5,196 nt of DNA from Bacteroidales bacterium UBA4621 (GTDB lineage Bacteria > Bacteroidota > Bacteroidia > Bacteroidales > Paludibacteraceae), in NCBI GenBank assembly GCA_002387325.1, contig DGIN01000060.1, forward strand, positions 1-5,196. Direction: 5' to 3'. Below, one piece after another: positions 1-5,196 of the stretch. Both the position numbers and the translations under genes were made by a program. Under the pieces are notes generated by a model that was given only the letters and a program-made list of their open reading frames with translations, had not been told where the DNA came from and made no database searches. How positions within the stretch are numbered: the stretch's first letter is position 1; the number at the start of each line of letters is the position of its first letter.

Positions 1-25
1 ATGTCCTATCAAAAAAAGCCTTTTC

Positions 26-69
26 TTTCTACGTACTTTCTACGTCCTTTCTACGTCTTTTCTACGTAA
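26..69. repeat. Four tandem copies of an 11-bp unit, TTTCTACGT plus two variable bases
   Basis: The nine-base core TTTCTACGT occurs without mismatch at 26-34, 37-45, 48-56 and 59-67. The copies are separated by two variable bases (AC, CC, CT, then AA), giving an exact 11-bp period. The first and last copies also form the palindrome TACGTA (30-35 and 63-68). The array lies about 160 bp upstream of the pheS promoter in non-coding DNA. The period is close to one helical turn, so all copies would face the same side of the DNA, which fits a protein-binding array but does not prove one. It could equally be a slippage-prone simple repeat. Function is unknown. Confidence 0.85.
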
Positions 70-232
70 TGGATATATGGAGGTAGCGAGATTGTATAAA
101 CTGTATATTTTTTGATACGCTTGTCCTGATGTTCCTTTGCCGTTGAATATATCCCTGAACACGATAATTTTAATTTTGTGTAATTTCTATGTCTCTTTTG
201 GGAAACCTTACCCTGATATGAACGCCTATGGC

Positions 233-263
233 TTGCGTATGTCGAAATAAAATCGTAATTTTG
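233..263 (+). promoter_or_regulatory. Bacteroidota-type promoter for pheS
   Basis: TAATTTTG at 256-263 is a perfect match to the Bacteroidota -7 element TAnnTTTG. TTG at 233-235 fits the -33 element, with 20 bases between them. Transcription would start near 268-272, giving a leader of roughly 20 bases before the pheS ATG at 289. That leaves no room for a leader-peptide attenuator or T-box on this transcript. The assignment rests on the consensus and spacing only. Confidence 0.7.
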
Positions 264-288
264 TGCGCTTTTATAAAATGGTGTTATT

Positions 289-1329
289 ATGTCAATGAAA
301 GAACGCATACAAAGCCTGTTGAAACAGGTGGACGGTATGAAAGCGGCTAATGCCGAAGAATTGGAAGCGTTGCGTATCAGGTATCTCAGCAAAAAAGGTG
401 AGATAACCGAACTGTTCAACGAGTTTCGGGCGGTGCCCAAAGAGGAAAAGAAAGAACTCGGACAGGCTCTCAACCAACTCCGCCAACAAGCTGAAACACG
501 TATCAACGAAATGCGCGAACAGTTTGAGGCAACCCGTGCGCAGCAGGATAAACTCGACCTTACCCGTACACCCGATCCTATTGAGTTGGGAACGCGCCAC
601 CCGCTTTCATTGGTACGCGAGGAAATCATCGATATATTCTCCCGTATCGGCTTTACGGTAGCCGAAGGTCCCGAAGTGGAAGACGACAAGCACGTCTATG
701 GAATGCTCAATTTCCCGCCCGAACACCCCGCACGCGATATGCAGGATACATTCTTTATCGAGAAAGAAATCGGCATACAGAAGCCCACCGATGTGCTGCT
801 CCGCTCGCATACCAGTAGTGTGCAGACCCGCGTGATGACAAGTCAGAAACCGCCTATCCGTGTGCTATGTCCCGGTCGCGTCTATCGCAACGAGGCTATC
901 TCTGCGCGTGCGCACTGCTTCTTCCACCAGGTGGAAGGACTCTATGTGGACAAGAACGTATCCTTTGCCGACTTGCGCGAGGTGTTGCTCTATTTTGCCA
1001 AGGAGATGTTCGGTGCTGATACCAAGATCCGTTTGCGCCCCTCTTATTTCCCGTTTACGGAGCCTTCTGCTGAGATGGATATCTCCTGCGACCTCTGTGG
1101 CGGCAAGGGCTGTTCGTTCTGCAAAGGTACCGGCTGGGTCGAAATCCTCGGTTGTGGTATGGTCGATCCGAATGTGCTTGAATCGTGCGGTATTGATTCC
1201 AAAGTCTATACCGGCTATGCTTTCGGTATGGGCGTGGAGCGTATTACCAACCTGAAATACCGCGTCAAAGACCTGCGTCTCTTCTCGGAGAACGATGTCC
1301 GTTTCCTCCGCCAGTTCGAGAGTTGCTAA
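289..1329 (+). CDS. pheS: Phenylalanine--tRNA ligase alpha subunit (EC 6.1.1.20)
   Basis: PheS is the catalytic subunit of the cytoplasmic alpha2-beta2 phenylalanyl-tRNA synthetase. It activates phenylalanine with ATP and, with PheT, charges tRNA-Phe. The 346-residue product has the usual family length. Residues 1-85 are charged and helical, the expected N-terminal coiled-coil arm that contacts tRNA (AANAEELEALRIRYLSKKGE at 19-38). The class II catalytic core follows: GTRHPL (101-106), EGPEVEDD (126-133), HPARDMQDTF (146-155), motif 2 around GRVYRNEAISARAHCFFHQVEG (196-217), FPFTEPSAEMD (254-264) and motif 3 YAFGMGVERI (310-319). Ala311 appears to match E. coli Ala294 of the phenylalanine pocket. 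A Cys4 cluster, C-x2-C-x4-C-x2-C, lies at 267-278. The start at 289 precedes a second in-frame ATG at 295, and either could be used; no clear Shine-Dalgarno is present, which is common in this phylum. pheT is not in the window. Its own promoter and terminator make it a single-gene unit. Confidence 0.97.
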   Translation: MSMKERIQSLLKQVDGMKAANAEELEALRIRYLSKKGEITELFNEFRAVPKEEKKELGQALNQLRQQAETRINEMREQFEATRAQQDKLDLTRTPDPIELGTRHPLSLVREEIIDIFSRIGFTVAEGPEVEDDKHVYGMLNFPPEHPARDMQDTFFIEKEIGIQKPTDVLLRSHTSSVQTRVMTSQKPPIRVLCPGRVYRNEAISARAHCFFHQVEGLYVDKNVSFADLREVLLYFAKEMFGADTKIRLRPSYFPFTEPSAEMDISCDLCGGKGCSFCKGTGWVEILGCGMVDPNVLESCGIDSKVYTGYAFGMGVERITNLKYRVKDLRLFSENDVRFLRQFESC

Positions 1330-1353
1330 TCTCTCAACTCTAATCTGCAACAC

Positions 1354-1394
1354 TGCTCCCTCGTAAGTTTCTTTGCTTGCGAGGGAGCATTTTT
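1354..1394 (+). terminator. Intrinsic terminator of pheS
   Basis: TGCTCCCTCG (1354-1363) pairs perfectly with CGAGGGAGCA (1380-1389). The stem extends inward by AAG/CTT with flanking G-T wobbles to about 15 bp, closing a six-base loop (1369-1374). Five T follow directly at 1390-1394. It begins 24 bases after the pheS stop, so it isolates pheS from the susC-type gene downstream. Confidence 0.93.
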
Positions 1395-1492
1395 ATATCT
1401 GTTATATTCCGGTTTTCTTCTCTCTTTTATACTACACAAATACACATAGCATTTGCTGTGTGCTGCTTATGCGTGTGAAAATGATATGAAAT

Positions 1493-1537
1493 ACTACTAT
1501 ACACAATATCAGTTTGTTATGATTTGTGTGTAGTAGT
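1493..1537. repeat. Long imperfect inverted repeat upstream of the susC promoter
   Basis: The left arm ACTACTATACACAA (1493-1506) pairs with TTGTGTGTAGTAGT (1524-1537) over 14 positions with a single T-G wobble. After one bulged T (1507), four more pairs form (ATCA 1508-1511 with TGAT 1520-1523), leaving an eight-base loop (1512-1519). No T-run follows, and the pheS terminator lies about 100 bp upstream, so it is not an obvious terminator. It ends about 50 bp before the -33 element of the next promoter, a position suited to an activator site. It would be outside the predicted transcript. An operator is an inference. Confidence 0.75.
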
Positions 1538-1560
1538 GAAGTGTATGATGTAAAAATCGG

Positions 1561-1611
1561 AAATATGCTATAAAACATATTTTCAAAATTTGTTCCCGTA
1601 TAAAATATGCT
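1561..1611. repeat. 9-bp direct repeat AAATATGCT bracketing the susC promoter -33 region
   Basis: AAATATGCT occurs at 1561-1569 and again at 1603-1611, 42 bp apart, or about four helical turns. The second copy abuts the -7 element. The first copy also forms a small hairpin: AAATATG (1561-1567) pairs with CATATTT (1576-1582) around an eight-base loop. The region is very AT-rich, so chance is possible. If real, the copies could be half-sites for a repressor or activator of the susC/susD unit. Confidence 0.4.
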
Positions 1612-1620
1612 GTACTTTTG
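1589..1620 (+). promoter_or_regulatory. Bacteroidota-type promoter for the susC/susD unit
   Basis: TTTG at 1589-1592 (-33) and TACTTTTG at 1613-1620 (-7, perfect TAnnTTTG) are separated by 20 bases, the same spacing as at pheS. Transcription would begin near 1625-1629, giving a 5' leader of about 70 bases before the ATG at 1698. This rules out any translation start at or upstream of 1620, including the TTG at 1590 that opens the longest possible reading frame. Confidence 0.75.
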
Positions 1621-1697
1621 CACCGCATTTCAACACAAATCTTTTGTCTTTTGCATTTTTGAATTATATGAACTGTAACATTAAATTTAATACGAAG

Positions 1698-3428
1698 ATG
1701 TTCAGAATTACCCCCCCCGTATTATTCGCACTGCTCGCGGTACTGTTTCCCTGTAATCTGTGGGCGCAGTCGCTTACCGTTACCGGTGTGGTGATGGCAG
1801 AGGGCGAACCCGATCCTGTTATCGGTGCCAATGTGATGGTAAAGGGTACCACCAATGGTACGATTACTGATTTCGATGGCAATTTCTCCCTCCAAGCCAA
1901 GAGCGGAGACGTGTTGCTTATATCTTATATGGGGTACAAATCCCAGGAGGTAAAAGCCGCCGCTACCCCGATGCGCATTACCCTCAAGCCCGACAACGTG
2001 ATGCTTGAGGAGGTCGTCGCTATCGGCTATGGTACGATGAAAAAGTCTGACCTCACAGGCGCGGTAACATCTGTGAAAGCCGAAGAACTGACCAAGGCTC
2101 CTGTTGCGGGTCTCGACCAAGCGTTGCAGGGTAGGGCAGCAGGTGTTACGGTTACTACCAACTCCGGTCAGCCCGGTGAGGCGGCTACTATCCGCATCCG
2201 CGGTATCGGTTCCGCTATCGGTGGTAATGACCCGCTGTATGTGGTGGATGGGGTTATTACGAGCGACATCTCGTTCCTTGCGCCCAACGACATACAGTCG
2301 ATGGAGATACTCAAAGACGCTTCCGCCACTGCCATATACGGTTCGCGTGGTGCCAACGGCGTTATCCTTGTTACTACCAAGTCCGGCGGGTCGGGTAAGG
2401 CTAATATCTCCTTTGATGCCTACTGGGGTTTCCAGAACCGTTGGAAGAAACTCGACCTCCTTGGCAGTAAGGATATGGCACTTACCAAGTTGCGTATTGA
2501 TGCCATGAAGAATGGTGCTTCGCAGTTGGCTGACTATGTGAATGACGGCTTTGCAGAATGGATGACCGTCTATAATCTGGGTGATTCAAAGTACTTTCCC
2601 ACTAACTTTGACTATGCGGGTCAGGAGACCGATTGGCAGGACGAAGTATTCAAGAAAAACGCCTTTATGCACAACTACAATCTGAGCGTGGATGGTGGTA
2701 ATGACAAGGGGCATTATGCACTCTCTGCCAACTATTTCGGGCAGGAGGGTACTATTATCGGCAGTAACTATAATCGTTTCACTATTCGTCTGAACTCGGA
2801 TTATGAGATTCGCAAGTGGCTCAAAGTAGGTGAGCACCTCAGTTTTATGGCGTCGTCGGGGCGTAATGCAATGAACAACAGTTCATCGGCAGGTGCGTCT
2901 GTCATCTCGGCTGCGCTGGCTATGGCTCCATGGGACCCCACGTATTATCCGAAAGGCAGCACCAATGTGGACGGCGATGACATATCGGGACACTATGCCG
3001 CGTCCAGCAACTTCAAAAACGTTACCAATCCTTTCCTGATGGTGTACAATACCGAACCATCGTCCAAGAATGAGCGTGCAATAGGGGATATTTATCTGGA
3101 GATTAAACCCATTGACGGTCTTACCATTCGCCCGAGTTTCTCTATGGACTATACGCTGAACCGTACACGCAACTTTACCTATCCGAATACCTATACATCC
3201 TATAACTACTCGGATAAGAACTATATCTCATCCTCTATGGCACGCTACTGCTCGTTGCAAGAGGAGACTACCATCACCTATGCCAAGAAGATAGGCAGGC
3301 ATAACTTCTCCGTAATGGCAGGTCAGACATGGCAGGAGTACAACACATACAGTATCGGCGGTTCGGGTGCCCAAATCTTGAACCCTATTGAGAGCAACTG
3401 GTATCTGAACAATGCCACTGAAGACTAG
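1698..3428 (+). CDS. SusC-type transporter, N-terminal part: signal peptide, carboxypeptidase-D-like domain, plug, start of barrel
   Basis: This 576-residue piece holds the export signal and the gate. Residues 1-24 (MFRITPPVLFALLAVLFPCNLWAQ) form a signal peptide with likely cleavage near the WAQ. Residues 26-97 are the CarboxypepD_reg-like domain that opens SusC proteins (VTGVV, IGANVMVKGTTNGTITDFDG, ISYMGYKSQEV). EEVVAIGYG (104-112) is the family signature before the plug, and the plug spans about 114-231, with NDPLYVVDGV (177-186) and SMEILKDASATAIYGSRGAN (201-220). Early barrel strands follow. No STN domain precedes the carboxypeptidase-like domain. I chose ATG 1698 because it directly precedes the signal peptide and lies downstream of the promoter. 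ATG 1668 is in frame and would add ten residues, and it cannot be excluded. The reading ends at the frame break with ...NNATED, so the piece alone cannot form a closed barrel. Confidence 0.85.
   Translation: MFRITPPVLFALLAVLFPCNLWAQSLTVTGVVMAEGEPDPVIGANVMVKGTTNGTITDFDGNFSLQAKSGDVLLISYMGYKSQEVKAAATPMRITLKPDNVMLEEVVAIGYGTMKKSDLTGAVTSVKAEELTKAPVAGLDQALQGRAAGVTVTTNSGQPGEAATIRIRGIGSAIGGNDPLYVVDGVITSDISFLAPNDIQSMEILKDASATAIYGSRGANGVILVTTKSGGSGKANISFDAYWGFQNRWKKLDLLGSKDMALTKLRIDAMKNGASQLADYVNDGFAEWMTVYNLGDSKYFPTNFDYAGQETDWQDEVFKKNAFMHNYNLSVDGGNDKGHYALSANYFGQEGTIIGSNYNRFTIRLNSDYEIRKWLKVGEHLSFMASSGRNAMNNSSSAGASVISAALAMAPWDPTYYPKGSTNVDGDDISGHYAASSNFKNVTNPFLMVYNTEPSSKNERAIGDIYLEIKPIDGLTIRPSFSMDYTLNRTRNFTYPNTYTSYNYSDKNYISSSMARYCSLQEETTITYAKKIGRHNFSVMAGQTWQEYNTYSIGGSGAQILNPIESNWYLNNATED
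1711..1718 (+). repeat. Homopolymer run of eight C inside the signal-peptide codons
   Basis: Eight consecutive C sit in codons 5-7 of the susC-type gene (ACC CCC CCC). At eight the frame is open. One extra C leads to a TAA at 1754-1756, and one fewer leads to a TGA at 1792-1794, so either change ends translation within about 35 codons. A tract like this is a known substrate for slipped-strand mispairing, and also a site of base-count errors in sequencing. Confidence 0.9.
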
Positions 3429-4863
3429 AACCTATTCCTCGGACGAAGTGTCGCGTATCCGTCGTATTTCGTTCTTGGGACGTGTGTTCTATTCGTATGG
3501 CGACCGCTATATGATTACCGCAAACTTCCGTGCCGATGCTTCTTCCCGCTTCAGCAAAAACCCGTGGGGCTATTTCCCGTCGGTAGCGTTGGCATGGCGT
3601 ATGAGTGAGGAGAGTTGGCTCAAAGAAGTAGAGTGGCTTGACAACCTGAAACTGCGTGCCGGCTTTGGTCAGGTAGGTAACGATGGTATTCCTTCGGGGT
3701 CGTTTGTGCAATCCATGTTCTCATCTGCCGATGTGTTTGTGGGTTACCCGTTAGGAACCTCGCAGATCATACAGAATGGTGCTGCGGTGCTGACCTTGGT
3801 CAATACCGATGGCAAGTGGGAAACCAACCAACAGTGGGACGCAGGTATCGACTTCGCTTTCTGGAACGGTAAGTTGAGCGGTACGGTGGATTACTTCCTG
3901 CGTGATACCAAGGACGCACTCCTGTATGTGAATGCTCCCGCACACGTGGGCAATATGTACTCATTGGTGAAGAATGTGGGTAATATCCGCAACCAAGGTG
4001 TGGAGATTTCTCTCAATCACGAAAACCAAGTGGGTAAGGTACACTATAACATAGGTGGTAATATCAGTTATATCCACAACGAACTGACGGCTCTTAACGG
4101 TGGTTCGCCTTTGTGGGGAGACCGAACCAAGACCGATGTGGGTATGGCACTCAATTCGTTCTGGGGCTATGAGTATGAGGGCATCTATCAGTCCGATGAG
4201 GAAGCCCTGAGCCACCTGTATTCTTATACCAAAGAGACGATAGGCGTACACGCAGGTGATGCCAAGTACAAGGATATAAACAACGATGGCAAGATAGACG
4301 CCAACGACCAGGTATGTATAGGCAATCCGTTCCCGAAACTGACCTATGGTCTTAATATGGGTGCCGAGTTCTACGGCGTGGACGTGCAGTTGTTCTTCCA
4401 AGGGGTTTACGGCAACCAGATATACAATGCGCTTCGTCTGCGTACAGAAGGTGCAGGTGATGATTGTACTTTGGCAAGTTATATGGCAGACAACGTATGG
4501 ATTGGCTACTCGGATTTGGTGCGTAAGTCTATGCTGCAGAAAGGCATCCAATGGACAGAGATGGAGAACAGGAACGGTACTATCCCTAACCCGCTTGGCA
4601 GTCCGATGAACAAAGAGAACTCCAGTCGTTTCGTTGAGGACGGCAGTTACTTCCGTCTGAAGAACATACAGATAGGCTATACGTTGCCCAAGAAAGTAAC
4701 CGAGAAATTCCTGTGCAGCCGTTTGCGCTTCTATGTTACGGCAAGCAACCTGTTCACCCTTACCAAGTACTCGGGCTATGACCCCGAAGTGGGCAGCGGT
4801 GTGGACTACGGCAACTATCCGCAGAGCCGTACATTCACGTTTGGTCTGAATGCAACGTTCTGA
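3412..4863 (+). CDS. SusC-type transporter, C-terminal barrel part (downstream of the frame break)
   Basis: This frame carries the remaining beta-barrel, about 478 residues from 3427 onward. An ATG exists at 3412, but codons 1-5 read the wrong frame of the preceding gene part, and there is no signal peptide or ribosome-binding site. Independent translation into a working protein is therefore unlikely. Counting from that ATG, SusC hallmarks are SFLGRVFYSYGDRYMITANF (20-39) with RADASSRF and WGYFPSVALAW next, LRAGFGQVGND (81-91), KWETNQQWDAGIDF (135-148), a calcium-loop-like DINNDGKIDANDQ (288-300), FVEDGSYFRLKNIQIGYTLP (407-426) and LRFYVTASNLFTLTKYSGYD (438-457). It ends in ...FTFGLNATF with a terminal phenylalanine, the usual C-terminal signal for outer-membrane barrel assembly. 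Together with the upstream part it completes one transporter. Confidence 0.85.
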   Translation: MPLKTRTYSSDEVSRIRRISFLGRVFYSYGDRYMITANFRADASSRFSKNPWGYFPSVALAWRMSEESWLKEVEWLDNLKLRAGFGQVGNDGIPSGSFVQSMFSSADVFVGYPLGTSQIIQNGAAVLTLVNTDGKWETNQQWDAGIDFAFWNGKLSGTVDYFLRDTKDALLYVNAPAHVGNMYSLVKNVGNIRNQGVEISLNHENQVGKVHYNIGGNISYIHNELTALNGGSPLWGDRTKTDVGMALNSFWGYEYEGIYQSDEEALSHLYSYTKETIGVHAGDAKYKDINNDGKIDANDQVCIGNPFPKLTYGLNMGAEFYGVDVQLFFQGVYGNQIYNALRLRTEGAGDDCTLASYMADNVWIGYSDLVRKSMLQKGIQWTEMENRNGTIPNPLGSPMNKENSSRFVEDGSYFRLKNIQIGYTLPKKVTEKFLCSRLRFYVTASNLFTLTKYSGYDPEVGSGVDYGNYPQSRTFTFGLNATF

Positions 4864-4930
4864 TGCGGGCGAAAGGAATACGGAGTGAAGAGAAAAGACG
4901 GATTACTAATAGATTAAAAGGTATAGGATT

Positions 4931-5196
4931 ATGAAGAAGATACAGATAATAACATTGGCATTGGCTTGTGGTGCGTTGCTGACGGGTTGCAAAGACTGGC
5001 TGACTGCTCCCGAGCCGGGTGTTACATTGTTAAGCGATTTCTATACATCGAAAGAGGCAGCCATTCAGAACGTAACGGCTTGCTATGTGCCATTGATGTG
5101 GGAATATAACGATACCTACTACCCTGAGTGGTTTATCGGTGACGTAGTGTCGGACGATGCCCTGAAAGGCGGTCAGAATACCAACGATATGGCAGA
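4931..5196 (+). CDS. SusD/RagB-like nutrient-binding lipoprotein, N-terminal 88 residues, cut by window end
   Basis: SusD-like proteins are surface-exposed lipoproteins that sit as a lid on the SusC barrel and bind its ligand. The visible part starts MKKIQIITLALACGALLTGC, a lipoprotein signal peptide with lipobox LTGC and acylated Cys20. Mature sequence KDWLTAPEPGVTLLSDFYTS and the following KEAAIQNVTACYVPLM fit the start of the SusD helical fold, where a C-x-D-(F/W)-L-x-x-x-P segment is followed by FYxSxxxAxxxVxxxY. The frame stays open to the right edge; complete members are usually around 500-600 residues. AAAGG at 4917-4921, nine bases before the ATG, is a plausible weak ribosome-binding site. 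The gap after susC is 67 bp with no terminator or promoter match, so the two genes are probably co-transcribed. The ligand cannot be inferred. Confidence 0.9.
   Translation, partial: MKKIQIITLALACGALLTGCKDWLTAPEPGVTLLSDFYTSKEAAIQNVTACYVPLMWEYNDTYYPEWFIGDVVSDDALKGGQNTNDMA

Larger units (their letters stand above)
1698..4863 (+). pseudogene. SusC/RagA family TonB-linked outer-membrane transporter, frame broken once
   Basis: Read across one frame change, this is a complete SusC/RagA transporter of 1054 residues, a normal length for the family. Such proteins are 22-strand TonB-dependent barrels that import oligosaccharides or peptides captured by a SusD partner. The frame carrying the signal peptide and plug stops at TAG 3426-3428. 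The remaining barrel continues in the +1 frame, where the last upstream stop is TGA 3406-3408. The shift therefore lies in about 3409-3428. Omitting one base, for example T3426, gives ...NNATED-RTYSSDEVSRIRR..., which reads smoothly across the join. There is no other disruption, and family motifs are intact on both sides, so the lesion is recent or is a sequencing/assembly error. I see no slippery site or stimulatory structure for programmed shifting. Without correction the outer-membrane channel would not be made. Confidence 0.88.

Noticed and set aside
1..69. A 22-codon open frame from ATG at position 1 to TAA, running through the 11-bp repeats.
   Set aside because: It is mostly a translation of the repeat array, starts at the window edge and has no visible ribosome-binding site or domain. 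The 11-bp period also shifts frame, so it is not a protein repeat.
171..178. A second perfect TAnnTTTG (TAATTTTG) upstream of pheS.
   Set aside because: The nearest upstream TTG (143-145) is 25 bases away and TTTG (136-139) is 31 bases away, both outside the 20-base spacing seen at the two accepted promoters. It may be a weak second start but I cannot support it.
189..250. Two tiny overlapping frames (ATG 189 to TGA 221, and ATG 218 to TAA 250) as a leader peptide for pheS.
   Set aside because: Neither contains phenylalanine, no attenuator hairpin pair follows, and both lie upstream of the predicted transcription start.
278..298. A six-codon frame (ATG 278 to TGA 298) overlapping the pheS start in another frame.
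   Set aside because: It would start only about 8 bases into the transcript and has no ribosome-binding site. Short chance frames like this are common.
51..689. A 212-codon antisense frame over the upstream region and the 5' half of pheS.
   Set aside because: It lies opposite strongly supported PheS coding sequence. Its product is low-complexity and serine-rich, with no recognisable domain. The other antisense frames opposite pheS and susC are rejected for the same reason.
3412..3450. Programmed +1 ribosomal frameshifting to join the two susC halves.
   Set aside because: There is no slippery codon run, no internal Shine-Dalgarno at a useful distance and no evident downstream stem-loop. The family is normally encoded in one frame. 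A mutation or sequencing error is simpler.
4864..4930. A terminator, attenuator or separate promoter in the susC-susD gap.
   Set aside because: I found no stem-loop with a T-run and no TAnnTTTG. Only a weak ribosome-binding site near the susD start stands out.

Overview
The window comes from a member of the Bacteroidota, most likely order Bacteroidales. The evidence is a SusC/RagA outer-membrane transporter gene followed by a SusD-like lipoprotein gene, a PheS of the Bacteroidales type, and two promoters matching the Bacteroidota form (TTG or TTTG near -33, TAnnTTTG near -7) instead of E. coli sigma-70 boxes. All genes read on the + strand. The genus cannot be fixed from the sequence.

Layout. 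Positions 1-288 hold no credible gene. They contain four tandem copies of an 11-bp unit (26-69), then about 160 bases with nothing I can name, then the pheS promoter (233-263). Positions 289-1329 are pheS, a complete housekeeping gene closed by a strong intrinsic terminator (1354-1394). The non-coding stretch 1330-1697 holds that terminator, a long imperfect inverted repeat (1493-1537), a 9-bp direct repeat spaced 42 bp apart, and a promoter (1589-1620) that drives the next unit. Positions 1698-4863 are a susC/ragA-type gene whose reading frame breaks once, near 3409-3428. After a 67-bp gap, a susD-like lipoprotein gene starts at 4931 and runs off the window's right edge.

How the genes work together. 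pheS is an independent transcription unit for phenylalanyl-tRNA charging. The susC/susD pair is the core of a nutrient-uptake system. SusC is the TonB-dependent beta-barrel channel and SusD is the surface lipoprotein that caps it and captures a glycan or peptide ligand. No degradative enzyme or regulator lies inside the window, so the substrate cannot be named. SusC lacks an N-terminal STN signalling domain, so control by a FecI/FecR-type sigma/anti-sigma pair is unlikely. The repeats upstream of its promoter are candidate binding sites for another kind of regulator.

The points most worth a second look are the single-base frame break in susC, a run of eight C inside its signal-peptide codons (a possible on/off slippage switch or a sequencing-error hotspot), the inverted repeat upstream of its promoter, and the 11-bp repeat array at the left end. 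I did not see convincing evidence for a wholly new system.
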